Assembly: GCF_016427535.1 (NCBI RefSeq)
Contig: NZ_JAELXV010000001.1
Coordinates: forward strand, 620,001 to 684,000
Direction of reading: 5' to 3'
DNA from: Hymenobacter sp. BT559
GTDB lineage: Bacteria; Bacteroidota; Bacteroidia; Cytophagales; Hymenobacteraceae
Length of the DNA stretch: 64,000 nt
This document shows positions 27,574 to 37,009 of the stretch, in pieces (positions within the stretch are counted from its first letter, which is position 1; each line of letters starts with the position of its first letter). Below the pieces are notes generated by a model. That model was not told the origin of the DNA and did no database searches. It saw nothing but the letters and a program-made list of their open reading frames with translations. The translations under genes and the position numbers were made by a program.

Positions 27574-28824
27574 TCAGGCAAGCTCTAGGTAGCTTTCGAA
27601 GATGTTTTCCATCACCGTTGCTACCGAGCCCAGAATCACGGCATTATTGCCCAGCTCCGACACTACGAGGCTGGTTCGCTCGCGGAGCTGCGCCATGCAA
27701 TAGGTGTTGATGGCTTGCTGGATGTTAGGCAGAATAAATTGTTTGGCCGGCGCCACCTCGCCTCCCAAGATGATGAGCTCGGGGTTGAAAAGCTGCGTGA
27801 GAATGGCAATGCCTTTGCCTAGGTTGGTGCCTACCTCGGCCAGCGTATTAATGGCAAACTGGTCGCCTTGGTGAGCAGCCTCGTACACGTGTTCGGGCTG
27901 TAAATTAGCTACTTGCTGTGCTGGCAACTGGCTTAGCATAGTGTGCTGCCCCGCCTGAATGCCGGCCTTGGCAATGCGCACAATGGCGCTGCCCGAGGCC
28001 ACAGTTTCGAGGCAGCCGCGCTTGCCGCAGTGGCACAGCGCACCTCCATCCACGAGTGGAATGTGGCCAAACTCGCCGGCGAAGCCTGAGGCGCCGCTGC
28101 GGAGCTTGCCATCTAGTATCACGCCCATGCCGATGCCCCAGTCCATGGACAGTACTAGTACATCGCGCTGCCCGTGCGCCAGGCCAAAGCGGTACTCGGC
28201 CAGGGCCGCGCTCTTCGCATCATTTTGCAGAAAAACCGGTTTGCCAAACTGCTGCTCCAGTAGCTGTTGCAGCGATTCGGGCTCGCCGGCCGTGAGCAAG
28301 TAGGTGTGGTTGTTACCCTCCTTCGAGTCGACTAGGCCCGGCATGCTAATGCCCACGCCAACCAGTTTTTTCAGCTCAATCCCCGACGCTTCAATCAGCG
28401 CCTGCGCGTGAGCGTGCAGTTGTGGCAGTGCCCCTAGGTCGGGCGTGAGCTCAATGTCGAAGGTGTGCACGCCATTGATAATCTGGTTATTATTATCAAA
28501 GATGGCCATCCGGGTCTTGAACTGCTCCATGTGCACGCTCAGCACAAACAGCGACCCATCGCGCAGCCCGTAGAGCTCTGGTTTGCGGCCTCCTAGCGAC
28601 TTGCCCCGGCCTTGTTTCTCCACCAAGCCTTCCGCCACCAGCTCATTCAGTATGGCGATGGAAGTAGGCGAGCTGATGTTGAAGCGGCTGCAAATATCGG
28701 CGTTCGTCTTAGCCCCTTTTACATACAAATGCTTTACAATCTTAAGCTTCTGTATGTGCTTGCGTCGTTCAATATTATTGAGCCGCGCAAGGTGAGTTTC
28801 CTCTAGGGCTAATAATGAACTCAT
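27574..28824 (-). CDS. ROK family transcriptional regulator (NagC/Mlc-like)
   Basis: 416 residues from the ATG at 28824; longer upstream reading would run into the AT-rich promoter gap. The N-terminus (about 15-85) is a winged HTH (KIVKHLYVKGAKTNADICSRFNISSPTSIAILNELVAEGLVEKQG), followed by a ROK sugar-binding fold with the zinc motif CHCGKRGCLE preceded by GEFGHIPLVDGG. NagC-type proteins repress amino-sugar and glycan genes until bound by GlcNAc-6-P. It is the first gene of the unit nagB-kinase-GH20-transporter-GH2-GH20-GH92, 88 bases before nagB, so it probably controls its own operon and perhaps the fucosidase operon upstream. Confidence 0.9.
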   Translation of the reverse strand: MSSLLALEETHLARLNNIERRKHIQKLKIVKHLYVKGAKTNADICSRFNISSPTSIAILNELVAEGLVEKQGRGKSLGGRKPELYGLRDGSLFVLSVHMEQFKTRMAIFDNNNQIINGVHTFDIELTPDLGALPQLHAHAQALIEASGIELKKLVGVGISMPGLVDSKEGNNHTYLLTAGEPESLQQLLEQQFGKPVFLQNDAKSAALAEYRFGLAHGQRDVLVLSMDWGIGMGVILDGKLRSGASGFAGEFGHIPLVDGGALCHCGKRGCLETVASGSAIVRIAKAGIQAGQHTMLSQLPAQQVANLQPEHVYEAAHQGDQFAINTLAEVGTNLGKGIAILTQLFNPELIILGGEVAPAKQFILPNIQQAINTYCMAQLRERTSLVVSELGNNAVILGSVATVMENIFESYLELA

Positions 28825-28911
28825 ATGGCGGGGGTTATATTTTTGGTAAATAAAGTTATCTTTTTTGAGAAGTACAAGCACTTTTATAAAAATTTTATAG
28901 AAGTCTATCTT

Positions 28912-28969
28912 AAACCATAAAAAAATGAGAGAACGAGCAGCTGCTCGTTCTCTCATTTTTTTATGGTTT
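28912..28969. terminator. Perfect 58-base palindrome, bidirectional terminator
   Basis: Arms 28912-28940 and 28941-28969 are perfect 29-base complements with no spacer; each includes a run of seven A or T residues. It lies 66 bases past the GH3 stop (29036) and about 90 bases before the ROK regulator start, so it terminates the fucosidase-galactosidase-GH3 transcript. The T-run inside the arm serves either direction. Confidence 0.85.
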
Positions 28970-29035
28970 CACCTAGTAAACTCAGTCAGTATAGCGGTAT
29001 AGGTAATCTCGCCGATTCTGGCCTAACAATTTTAG

Positions 29036-31420
29036 TTACTGCACTTTCTCAACCGCCTGCGCCACCTTAAACTGCGCCTTTAGCCGAATGTCCTCCGACG
29101 AGGCACCCACTTGCGCCGTGAAGGTGCCCGGCTCGACCACCCATTGCAGGCGGCCGTTAAGCAGCATCAAGTCCTCGGCCGTTAGCTCAAAAGTGACTTC
29201 CTGTTGCTCACCGGCTTTAAGCGCGAGGCGCTGAAATTTCTTGAGCTGCTTCACTGGCGTCACTACCGAGCTAACATCGTCGGTGAGATAAAGCTGGGCT
29301 ACCTCATCGCCGGCCCGGCTGCTGGCATTTTTCACCTTAAAGCGCACCGTAGCTCGCACCGTGCCACCAGACTCGATGGGGCTTACCTGCAGGTCGGAAT
29401 ACTCGAACTTACTGTAGCTTAGGCCGTGGCCGAAGCTATAGAGCGGCTTGTTGTCCATCTCCACGTAGCCGTGGGTGACGGGCCGCTTAGCGTTGTAATA
29501 CACGGGCAGCTGGCCCACGCTTTTGGCCACCGAGATAGGTAGGCGGCCGGCCGGGTTGTAGTCGCCAAACAGCACGTCGGCCACAGCGTGGCCGCCTTCC
29601 TGGCCGGGGTACCAGGCATCGAGTAGGGCGGGCACGTGGGCGGCCATCCAATTGAGGTTTAGCGGCCGGCCTTTGATGAGCACCACCACCACCGGCGTGC
29701 CGGTAGCCACCACCGCTTGCAGTAATTGCTGTTGCTTGCCTAGCAGGTCGAGCGAGGCGCGGTCGTAGCCCTCGCCGCTTTCCATGTCACTGATAGCCTC
29801 GTTTTTAGAGGCGGCCGTGACGGTGGCCGCGCCAGTGCTTTGGTACTCGGTTTTAAAGTCGCGGGCGCTGGAGCCCCCTAGGACCACCACCGCCACCTGG
29901 GCCTGCTTGGCGGCGGCCACGGCCTCGGCGATGTTGGCGCTAGTGGTGTCGCGGATGGCGCAGCCCTTAGCGTAGGTCACTTGCGCGGCCGGCAGCTTGG
30001 CCCGGATACCTTCGAGCACCGTCACCACGTTGCTTTCGGGCTGGGGCGCGGTGTAGTCGCCGAGCTGGTTGTACATGTTGTCGGCGTTGGGGCCGATAAC
30101 GGCGATGCGCTGCAAGGTTTTGGCCAGCGGCAGTGCGTTGTTGTCGTTCTTCAGTAGCACCACCGACTCGCGGGCTACCTGCCTCGCCAGCTGCACGTTG
30201 GCGGGCGTGTGCACCTGCTTGGCGGCCTTGGCGGGGTCTACGTAGGGATTTTCAAATAGCCCCATCTCGAATTTCACCCGCAGCACCCGGCCCACGGCGC
30301 GGTCGAGTACCTCGGGCGACACCAGCTTCTGCTGCACGGCGGCCAGCAAATCTTTGTCGTAGCCGTAGCCGCTCAGGTCATCGTCGAGGCCTGCATTAAT
30401 GGCCAGCGCGGCGGCTTCGGGCGCCGTGGCGGCCACGTGGTGGTTGCCCACCAGGCCCGAAATGCTCCCTAGGTCCGATACCGTGAAGCCCAAAAAGCCC
30501 CATTGCTGGCGCAGCACATCGGTGAGCAGGTAAGGATTGGCCGAGCACGGTACCCCATCAATAGAATTGTAGGCGGTCATAACCGACTGCGCCCCGGCCT
30601 TCACCGCCGCCCGAAACGGCGGTAAGTAGCTCTGAAACAGCTCGCGCTGACCGGTACTAATGCTACCGCCGTTGTGGCCGCCCTCGGGCACGCCGTAAGC
30701 CGTGAAGTGCTTGAGCGTAGACACGATATTGGCGCCGCTCTTCAGGCTGTTGCCCTGGAAGCCTTGCACCATCGCTACGCCCATTTGGCCGTTGAGCACG
30801 GGGTCTTCGCCGTAGGTTTCCTCGACCCTAGACCAGCGCGGCTCGCGGGCCAAGTCCAGCACCGGCCCGTAGCCGATGTGCGCGCCCTGCACCCGCGCTT
30901 CATGGGCAATGGCCGTGGCCATGCGCTTAATCAAGGCCGGGTCCCAGGTGCTGCTCTGGCCGATGGATGTCGGAAACACAGTAGTGCCAATAGCCATGTG
31001 GCCGTGCGGGCATTCCTCGGCCAGTAGCAGCGGAATGTGCAGCCGGGTGTGCTCCACAGCGTACTTCTGCAGGGCGTTGGTAGCCTCGGCGGCCAGCTTG
31101 GGGTTTAGGCCGGTGAGCAAGGTTTTCTTGGTCCAGGGGTCGGCGCGCAGGGTAGCCCAAAGCGCGCCAATGTGTCGCTCGTCTATTGCCTTTTTGTAAG
31201 CTGAGCTAGCGCTAACCTTTTGGCCATCTTTCTGATACATTTCCCACCCTAGGAGGGTCGAGAGCTGGCCTACCTTTTCCTCGGTCGTCATGCGAGCCAA
31301 CAGGTCTTGCACGCGGGCCTCGGTGGCGGCGGTGCGGTCCTGGTACAGCGGCTTTTTCGATTGGGCGTAAGTGGCGGTGGCACCTAGCAGGCACAGCCCT
31401 AGGGCTAAATACTTCGGCAT
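29036..31420 (-). CDS. GH3 beta-glycosidase (BglX-like), exported
   Basis: 794 residues with a signal peptide (PKYLALGLCLLGATATYAQ). Layout: GH3 N-terminal barrel with LAREPRWSRVEETYGEDPVLNG, KHFTAYGVPEGGHN and the nucleophile Asp in FTVSDLGSI (about 314), then the alpha/beta sandwich (VVLLKNDNNALPL, AVIGPNAD) and a C-terminal fibronectin-III-like domain (VKNASSRAGDEVAQLYL). Members hydrolyse terminal beta-glucose, beta-xylose or similar sugars; the exact sugar is not readable here. It is the last gene of the fucosidase operon, 20 bases after the GH35 gene, and is followed by the 58-base palindrome. Confidence 0.94.
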   Translation of the reverse strand: MPKYLALGLCLLGATATYAQSKKPLYQDRTAATEARVQDLLARMTTEEKVGQLSTLLGWEMYQKDGQKVSASSAYKKAIDERHIGALWATLRADPWTKKTLLTGLNPKLAAEATNALQKYAVEHTRLHIPLLLAEECPHGHMAIGTTVFPTSIGQSSTWDPALIKRMATAIAHEARVQGAHIGYGPVLDLAREPRWSRVEETYGEDPVLNGQMGVAMVQGFQGNSLKSGANIVSTLKHFTAYGVPEGGHNGGSISTGQRELFQSYLPPFRAAVKAGAQSVMTAYNSIDGVPCSANPYLLTDVLRQQWGFLGFTVSDLGSISGLVGNHHVAATAPEAAALAINAGLDDDLSGYGYDKDLLAAVQQKLVSPEVLDRAVGRVLRVKFEMGLFENPYVDPAKAAKQVHTPANVQLARQVARESVVLLKNDNNALPLAKTLQRIAVIGPNADNMYNQLGDYTAPQPESNVVTVLEGIRAKLPAAQVTYAKGCAIRDTTSANIAEAVAAAKQAQVAVVVLGGSSARDFKTEYQSTGAATVTAASKNEAISDMESGEGYDRASLDLLGKQQQLLQAVVATGTPVVVVLIKGRPLNLNWMAAHVPALLDAWYPGQEGGHAVADVLFGDYNPAGRLPISVAKSVGQLPVYYNAKRPVTHGYVEMDNKPLYSFGHGLSYSKFEYSDLQVSPIESGGTVRATVRFKVKNASSRAGDEVAQLYLTDDVSSVVTPVKQLKKFQRLALKAGEQQEVTFELTAEDLMLLNGRLQWVVEPGTFTAQVGASSEDIRLKAQFKVAQAVEKVQ

Positions 31421-31440
31421 AAGGGGGATGTAATTATTCG

Positions 31441-33303
31441 CTAGCGCAGGGCGTCTAAAATTGGCTTGTCGGTAGTTTTTAAGTCTTTATGCAGCACGTC
31501 GTTTTGCTGCTCCAGCAGCACCACGGTGTTTTTGCCCTTGGTGAGCCAGCAGCCGGGCAGGTACAGCGTCTGCTGTGGGCCCACCTTCCAGTACCGCCCT
31601 AGGGGGTGGCCGTTCACGAACGCGATGCCCTTGCCCCAGCCGCGCATATCTAGGAAGGTATCGCCGATTTGCTTCACCTCGAACGCGCCAGTGTAGAGCG
31701 TGGGCTGGCCCGCCTGGCTTCTGGCCGGGTACTTCCCTAGGTCGGGCACGCGGTCAAAGGGCAGCTTCACCATCTGCCAATCGCCCGTAACATCGGCGCC
31801 GTTCAGGACGACCGGCGAGATGATGCCTTTAGTATTGTGCACAATATCAGCGCCGTAGTTGATACGGCCCATATTCTCGACCAGCAGCTCTAGGGTGGCG
31901 TTGGCGGGCAGCTGTACGTCCAGCTCGTACTTGTTCTGCTGGCGGTTTAGCTCGCCTACTGGCTTGCCATTCACGTACACCGTGGTATAGTCGCGCAGGC
32001 CTTTGACTTGCAGCTTGCCTTGTACTGGTTGTCCAAACCGCTTGCTGTACAGCACGTAGCCGTGGCCCTGCCCTAGGTCCTCAAATGTCAGCGGCGTGCT
32101 GCTGGCCACGGGCTTGAGGTTGCGCTTGAAGTCAAACAAGCTCACCGCTTTACTAAGCGCGATGGGGGGGAGGGTAATAACTGGTATGGGCGCAGGCACG
32201 GCGGGCACCGGGTACTTCACGTAGCGCTGCATTAGCTCGCGGATGGCAGTGTACTTGGGTGTAACCCAACCCGCTTCGCTGATGGGCGCGTCGTAGTCGT
32301 AGCTCGTGATATCGGGCTGAATATCATGCTTACCGTCGTAGTTGGCGCCCGCTGTGAACCCAAAGTTGGTGCCGCCGTGCACCATGTAGAAGTTGAAGTT
32401 GACACCGTTTTGCAGATAGGTTTCGACCTGCTTAGCTACCTGCTCGGTGCCTACGCGCACGAAGGGCTCGCCCCAGTGGTCGAGCCAGCCGGGGTAGTAC
32501 TCCGCCACCATGTAGGGCCCTAGGTTATTGTGATACTGGTTTACAGCCTTTTTCAGGGGCTCCACATTGTCCTCGCCGTTGGCGGTGGGTAAGGCACCCG
32601 GTGTAGCGCCACCCTCAAATAGCGAGGAGGCATCGGACGTGAAAAACGGCCCCTCGAAGCCCACTTCGGCTAGCTGCTGCCGGATGGCGGCGTTGTATTG
32701 GCGGTGCTCGGCTAGCGGCACGTCGGGGCGCTGCGACACGTAAGACCCGAACTCGTTCTCGACCTGGGTCATGATAACCGGCCCGCCATGGCTCACCTGG
32801 TAGCCCTTCACTTGCTGGGCCAAGTGGCGCAGATACACGCGGCACGAATCTAGAAACGGCTGATTATTCGCCCGAATTACCAGGTTTTTATTCTGCTGCA
32901 GCCACCACGGGTAGCCCCCAAACTCCCACTCGGCGCAGGCATAGGGGCCCGGCCTCAAAATGACGAATAGCCCTTTCTCCTGCGCAGTTTTCAAAAACTC
33001 GGGCAGGTTGTGGCTGCCGGTTTTGAAGTCCCAGGTGCCCGGCGTGGGGTGGTGGTAGTTCCAGAATACGTAGGTAGCTACCGTATTGAGGCCCATGGCC
33101 TTCAACATCTTCAGCCGGTGCCGCCAGTATTCCTTCGGTACGCGGGCGTAGTGCATTTTGCCCGAATGAATCTGGGTCGGCTGGCCGTCGTAGCGAAACT
33201 GCCCGTCTTTAATTTCAAATGTGTGTTTCTGCTGCGCCTGGGCGGTGAGGCTGGCGGTGAATAGTAAGCCTAGGGCAGCGCTTTTGAAGGAAAACGGAGG
33301 CAT
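31441..33303 (-). CDS. GH35 beta-galactosidase, exported
   Basis: 620 residues from the ATG at 33303 (PPFSFKSAALGLLFTASLTAQAQ); an in-frame TTG 12 bases earlier is disregarded. The barrel has the family start QIHSGKMHYARVPKEYWRHR, the acid/base Glu in VENEFGSY (about 182) and the probable nucleophile Glu in VAEYYPGWLDHWGE (about 266). The remainder is beta-rich, with two galactose-binding-like domains (GYVLYSKRF, GKGIAFVNGHPLGRYW). It removes terminal beta-galactose, as on the antennae of complex glycans, after fucose has been taken off by the two GH29 enzymes encoded just upstream. Confidence 0.95.
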   Translation of the reverse strand: MPPFSFKSAALGLLFTASLTAQAQQKHTFEIKDGQFRYDGQPTQIHSGKMHYARVPKEYWRHRLKMLKAMGLNTVATYVFWNYHHPTPGTWDFKTGSHNLPEFLKTAQEKGLFVILRPGPYACAEWEFGGYPWWLQQNKNLVIRANNQPFLDSCRVYLRHLAQQVKGYQVSHGGPVIMTQVENEFGSYVSQRPDVPLAEHRQYNAAIRQQLAEVGFEGPFFTSDASSLFEGGATPGALPTANGEDNVEPLKKAVNQYHNNLGPYMVAEYYPGWLDHWGEPFVRVGTEQVAKQVETYLQNGVNFNFYMVHGGTNFGFTAGANYDGKHDIQPDITSYDYDAPISEAGWVTPKYTAIRELMQRYVKYPVPAVPAPIPVITLPPIALSKAVSLFDFKRNLKPVASSTPLTFEDLGQGHGYVLYSKRFGQPVQGKLQVKGLRDYTTVYVNGKPVGELNRQQNKYELDVQLPANATLELLVENMGRINYGADIVHNTKGIISPVVLNGADVTGDWQMVKLPFDRVPDLGKYPARSQAGQPTLYTGAFEVKQIGDTFLDMRGWGKGIAFVNGHPLGRYWKVGPQQTLYLPGCWLTKGKNTVVLLEQQNDVLHKDLKTTDKPILDALR

Positions 33304-33401
33304 GAAGCATGTCAAGTTGTAGCAAAGCGTAGGCGCCTCCCCCGGCCCCTTTTCGAGAAAAGAGAGTGGGCCGGAGGGAGGCGCGCACGTCAGCGTGGGT
33401 T

Positions 33402-34844
33402 CTATTTCTCTGGCACGAAGGCAAACGCCAGCGCTGGGTAGGCGCCCGCTTGCGTAGACATACCAGCCGGCATGGTAAGCGTCACTTTATCGCCAGTGGC
33501 GGTCCACTTCACGGACTTGCCGGTTTGCAACAGCGTGAGCTTAGAGCCCTTCTTGGGCACGTTGCCGGTCCAGGTTAGGGTAGTGGGTGCGGCTTGATTC
33601 TCGGGAATGCAGGCGATGGCATAGCGGGTGCCCTTTTTGCCCTGCGTGAAGTAGGTGCTGCCGTCCTGGTAGAGGGGCGTGGCGCGGGTACTGTAGATGG
33701 CGGCCCCGTTCACGTCCAGCCACTTACCGATGGCTTCGAGGCGTGTCACAGCTTGTTGGTCGAGGGTGCCATCGGGGCGTGGGCCCACCCCTAGGAGCAA
33801 GCTGCCGCCCTTGGCCACCACCTCCACCAGCGAGTGGATGATTTTAGTGGGTGACTTGTATACGTCGTTTGGCACGTAGCCCCAGTTATTAGCCAGCGTT
33901 AGGCAGCTTTCCCAGGGGTTAGCTAGCTGGTGGTCAGGTACCTTCTGCTCGGGCGTCTGGTAGTTTTCGTAGGGGCCGTGCACGGTGCGGTCTACCATCA
34001 GCAGGCCGGGCTGGGCCTGGCGGGCCATGGTGGCGATGCGCGGCATGTTCACATCCTGGCTGAACTCGGGGATGGGCGCGCCCCACGAGCGCACTTCGGC
34101 GTTCACGGTTTCCTTGGGCCGTACCCAGCCACCATCGAGCCACAGAATATCCATGCGCCCGTAGTTGTGCATCAATTCGCTTATCTGGTTGTAGGTGAAG
34201 TCCTGATACTTTTTCCAGCGCCACGGATACTTCTTGATGTCGTAGTTGACGTTGCGGTTGGGCGTGGCGTACTTCGACCACCAAAAATCCTGCGTGTGCC
34301 AGTCGGGCTTCGAGAAGTAGGCCCCAATCATGAAGTCCTGCTTGCGGAACGCATCGAACACGTACTTGGCTACGTCGGCCCTAGGGTCGTTTTTGAACGG
34401 CCCGTTGCTAATCTTAAAGTCCGACTGCTTGGTGTCGAACATGTTGTAGCCGTCGTGGTGCTTGGTCGTAAACACCAAGTAGCGCATGCCCGCCTTTTTA
34501 GCCACGCTGGCCCACTGCTCGGGGTTAAATTTTGTGGGGTTAAACTCCTTGCTGTAGTCCCAGTAGCGCTTCTTATAGTCCTCGTAGGCAATGGTGCTGT
34601 CGCGCTCAATCCAGTCTTCCGAGCAGATAGTCCACGACTCAATAATGCCCGGGATGGCATACAGGCCCCAGTGCAGGATAAGGCCGAATTTCTGGTCGCG
34701 CCATTTGTCTAGCTTCTGTACCACCAGTGGGTCGGTGGGGGCTTCGTACTCAGTCGATTGCTGGTGCACACCCTGCTGCTGGGCATGGGCGGGGAGGGCA
34801 CTGGCCGCCGCCAAGAGGGCGAGGGCAAGGGTGGCTTTCTTCAT
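33402..34844 (-). CDS. GH29 alpha-L-fucosidase
   Basis: 480 residues with a signal peptide (KKATLALALLAAASALPAHAQ). GH29 barrel with FGLILHWGLYAIPG, YLVFTTKHHDGYNMFDTKQSDF and the nucleophile Asp in MDILWLDGGWV (about 235). A C-terminal beta domain follows. It resembles the subfamily with wider substrate range. It cleaves terminal alpha-linked L-fucose with retention, in the periplasm or at the surface. It lies 30 bases after a second, only distantly related GH29 gene; the two probably cover different fucose linkages. Confidence 0.95.
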   Translation of the reverse strand: MKKATLALALLAAASALPAHAQQQGVHQQSTEYEAPTDPLVVQKLDKWRDQKFGLILHWGLYAIPGIIESWTICSEDWIERDSTIAYEDYKKRYWDYSKEFNPTKFNPEQWASVAKKAGMRYLVFTTKHHDGYNMFDTKQSDFKISNGPFKNDPRADVAKYVFDAFRKQDFMIGAYFSKPDWHTQDFWWSKYATPNRNVNYDIKKYPWRWKKYQDFTYNQISELMHNYGRMDILWLDGGWVRPKETVNAEVRSWGAPIPEFSQDVNMPRIATMARQAQPGLLMVDRTVHGPYENYQTPEQKVPDHQLANPWESCLTLANNWGYVPNDVYKSPTKIIHSLVEVVAKGGSLLLGVGPRPDGTLDQQAVTRLEAIGKWLDVNGAAIYSTRATPLYQDGSTYFTQGKKGTRYAIACIPENQAAPTTLTWTGNVPKKGSKLTLLQTGKSVKWTATGDKVTLTMPAGMSTQAGAYPALAFAFVPEK

Positions 34845-34874
34845 ATCTACTAACTAATTATCCCAAAAAGGGGC

Positions 34875-36455
34875 TTATTGCTTAGGAACTGCCGCCTCGG
34901 CCGGCTGCTGGTAGAGCCCGATGGCCGAGAGAGTAGGGTTGAGGCGCGAGGAGGTGATGCGCAACCGCACTTGCTGGGCCTGCACGGGCGCAAACGTGAG
35001 GATGCGCTTGTAGCCAACGGTGGTGCCAGTAGTGGCCGTTTTCCACGCCGCGCCGCTCTTGTATTCGAGCACGAAGCTTTCGATGCGCTGGCCTAGGGCG
35101 ATATTTTCCTGCAATTGCAGCACGTTAAACGTCTGTGACTTGGGCAGCGCGAAGGTGAGCGTGGTTGTGGTGTCGCGGCCGGTGGTAGTCCAATAGGTGC
35201 GGTAGCTGGCGTCGAGCAGCGCGGCCGCTTGGCTGGTACCTAGGCTGCTCACCGTGCTGCCTTTGAGTAGGTTATTAGCGTAAGTGTCGGCTAGCAGCTT
35301 GCGAAACCCTTTGAGGCTATTAATATCAGCCTGGGCTAGCAGGCCGCGCTTATCGGGCGGAATATTCAGCAGCAGCACGCCGTTGCGGCCCACTGAGCTG
35401 TTGTAGATGTCTAGCAGCTTCGCCGGCGTCTTTACTTTATCGTCCTCAGTGGGGTGGTAAAACCAACCTGGCCGGATAGATACATCGATTTCGGCCGGGT
35501 ACCAGACCAGCGCCGGCGCATCCTTTATTTTGGCGCGGCTGCCTAGGTCGTCCTCCATCATGTTTTTAGGGGCAAACGCTGCCTCCTTCTGTGAGTTGGC
35601 CGCTACGTTGGCTTGGCGCTGGGCCTCGGTGGGCACCACGCTCCATTCGGTTTCGCGGCCATAACCCGATTCGGTGCCTACCCAGCGCACGTCGGGGCCC
35701 ATTACGGCGATAACTGCCGTGGGCTGCAGCTTGCGGATGAGGGCGTACCAGCGGTTGAAGTCATACACCTGCTTTTTGCCAGTCGGCCCCTCGCCATTGG
35801 CCCCGTCAAACCATACTTCATCGACCCGGCCGTAGTTGGTCAGCAGCTCGGTCAATTGGTTAACGAAATAGTTGTTGTACTTGGCCGAATCGCCGAAGTA
35901 GGGCGAGTTGCGGTCCCAGGGCGAGAGGTACACGCCGAAGCCCATGCCTTGGGCGTGGCAGGCATCGGCCACCTCGCGCACCACGTCGCCCTTGCCGCCT
36001 TTCCAAGGGCTGCTCTTCACCGAGTGCTCGGTATACTTACTGGGCCACAAGCAAAAGCCGTCGTGGTGCTTGGCCGTAATAATGACTTGCTTGATGCCAC
36101 CATCTTTGCACGTCTTCACCCACTGCCCGGCATCGAGTGAAGTAGGATTAAATAAAGAAGGGCTTTCGGTGCCATCGCCCCACTCCTTATTGGTAAACGT
36201 GTTCATTCCGAAGTGCAGGAAGCCGGTCATCTCCAGCTGCTGCCAGCGTAGCTGGCGCGGCGAGGGCACTACGTGGGCCGCCTTCTGTACTATGGCAGTT
36301 GGCGTGCTACCCGCCGGGATGGTGGCGTAGCTGCCGGGGGCGTAGAGCTGCGCCGAACAGGCTAGCGGAGCCGCCAGCCCTAGGCAGCTCATAAGAAGCA
36401 GTGGCAGCCTCTGCCGATGTTGGGGGGGTAAACAGTCCGATGGGTGGCCTTCCAC
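34875..36455 (-). CDS. GH29 alpha-L-fucosidase with C-terminal discoidin-like region
   Basis: 526 residues from a GTG at 36455; this start gives a signal peptide with a basic n-region (QHRQRLPLLLMSCLGLAAPLACSAQ), whereas the first ATG (36392) would leave none. The barrel has LHFGMNTFTNKEWGDG, VIITAKHHDGFCLWPS and the nucleophile Asp in DEVWFDGANGEG (about 214). Residues about 400-520 look like an F5/8-type beta-sandwich (LNVLQLQENIALGQRIESF-like). The features suit the narrower GH29 subfamily that acts on branched alpha-1,3/1,4 fucose, but this is inferred from the motif style only. First gene of its operon, about 220 bases from a good promoter. Confidence 0.92.
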   Translation of the reverse strand: MEGHPSDCLPPQHRQRLPLLLMSCLGLAAPLACSAQLYAPGSYATIPAGSTPTAIVQKAAHVVPSPRQLRWQQLEMTGFLHFGMNTFTNKEWGDGTESPSLFNPTSLDAGQWVKTCKDGGIKQVIITAKHHDGFCLWPSKYTEHSVKSSPWKGGKGDVVREVADACHAQGMGFGVYLSPWDRNSPYFGDSAKYNNYFVNQLTELLTNYGRVDEVWFDGANGEGPTGKKQVYDFNRWYALIRKLQPTAVIAVMGPDVRWVGTESGYGRETEWSVVPTEAQRQANVAANSQKEAAFAPKNMMEDDLGSRAKIKDAPALVWYPAEIDVSIRPGWFYHPTEDDKVKTPAKLLDIYNSSVGRNGVLLLNIPPDKRGLLAQADINSLKGFRKLLADTYANNLLKGSTVSSLGTSQAAALLDASYRTYWTTTGRDTTTTLTFALPKSQTFNVLQLQENIALGQRIESFVLEYKSGAAWKTATTGTTVGYKRILTFAPVQAQQVRLRITSSRLNPTLSAIGLYQQPAEAAVPKQ

Positions 36456-37009
36456 TATGTATTACAGCGCTAGGTGGATGTATTAGTGCTTACCTGGCCT
36501 CTGGGCTACGAGTAGCGACTTGCCAGCAAGCTGCGGGCCGAGACCTGGTTATATAGGAGAAACGAGGACGGTTGAGGTTATCGGAGGGCAGTGGCCTCCC
36601 TGCTCGCGCGGGCAGTTGATAAGGGGTCCCGTTGTGATGGCGTTCTGTAATTTGCTGTGGAAACCTCAGCAGCATACTTCAAAGGTAGTAGAATATTCGA
36701 AATAACAATTCGAAAAATTCATTTCGTCGCAGTTGTTTGCTCCTGCAGAAACGACATCAATGTATTTCAAAGCTTAAGTAAAAAGCCTACCTAGGACATC
36801 CTGATTACGCTGGGCGTAAGTAGAGCCCCGCGTTTTGGCCCATCGAGTTACTAGCCACCAAGTCCCTAGGTCGGGGCCGGGCGCTATTTGGCGTACAAGC
36901 ATCCAGAGGCGCAAGCAGAAGCGGACACCTCGGCTTCGCGGAGAAGCTAGCGTACTTGATAGAAGCCCGCTCGGACTGGTGCGGGTGGCGCGGGTCCGAG
37001 GCATACGCA
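36456..37009. other. Intergenic region carrying the fucosidase-operon promoter
   Basis: About 550 bases between the GH29 gene and the XRE-type regulator. It holds the promoter at 36680-36708. The stretch 36760-37009 is GC-rich with no gene or clear hairpin that I can support; short reading frames there have no codon structure like neighbouring genes. Confidence 0.6.
36680..36708 (-). promoter_or_regulatory. Bacteroidota-type promoter of the fucosidase/galactosidase/GH3 operon
   Basis: On the minus strand TTG (36708-36706) is followed after 18 bases by TACCTTTG (36687-36680), a full match to the TAnnTTTG element. Two ATTCGAAA copies, at 36695 and 36708 (13 bases apart), overlap the spacer and the -33 element and could be an operator for a repressor such as the ROK or XRE protein. 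Confidence 0.7.

Noticed and set aside
33304..33315. TTG start for the GH35 gene
   Set aside because: The ATG 12 bases later opens a clear signal peptide, so the TTG is not needed.
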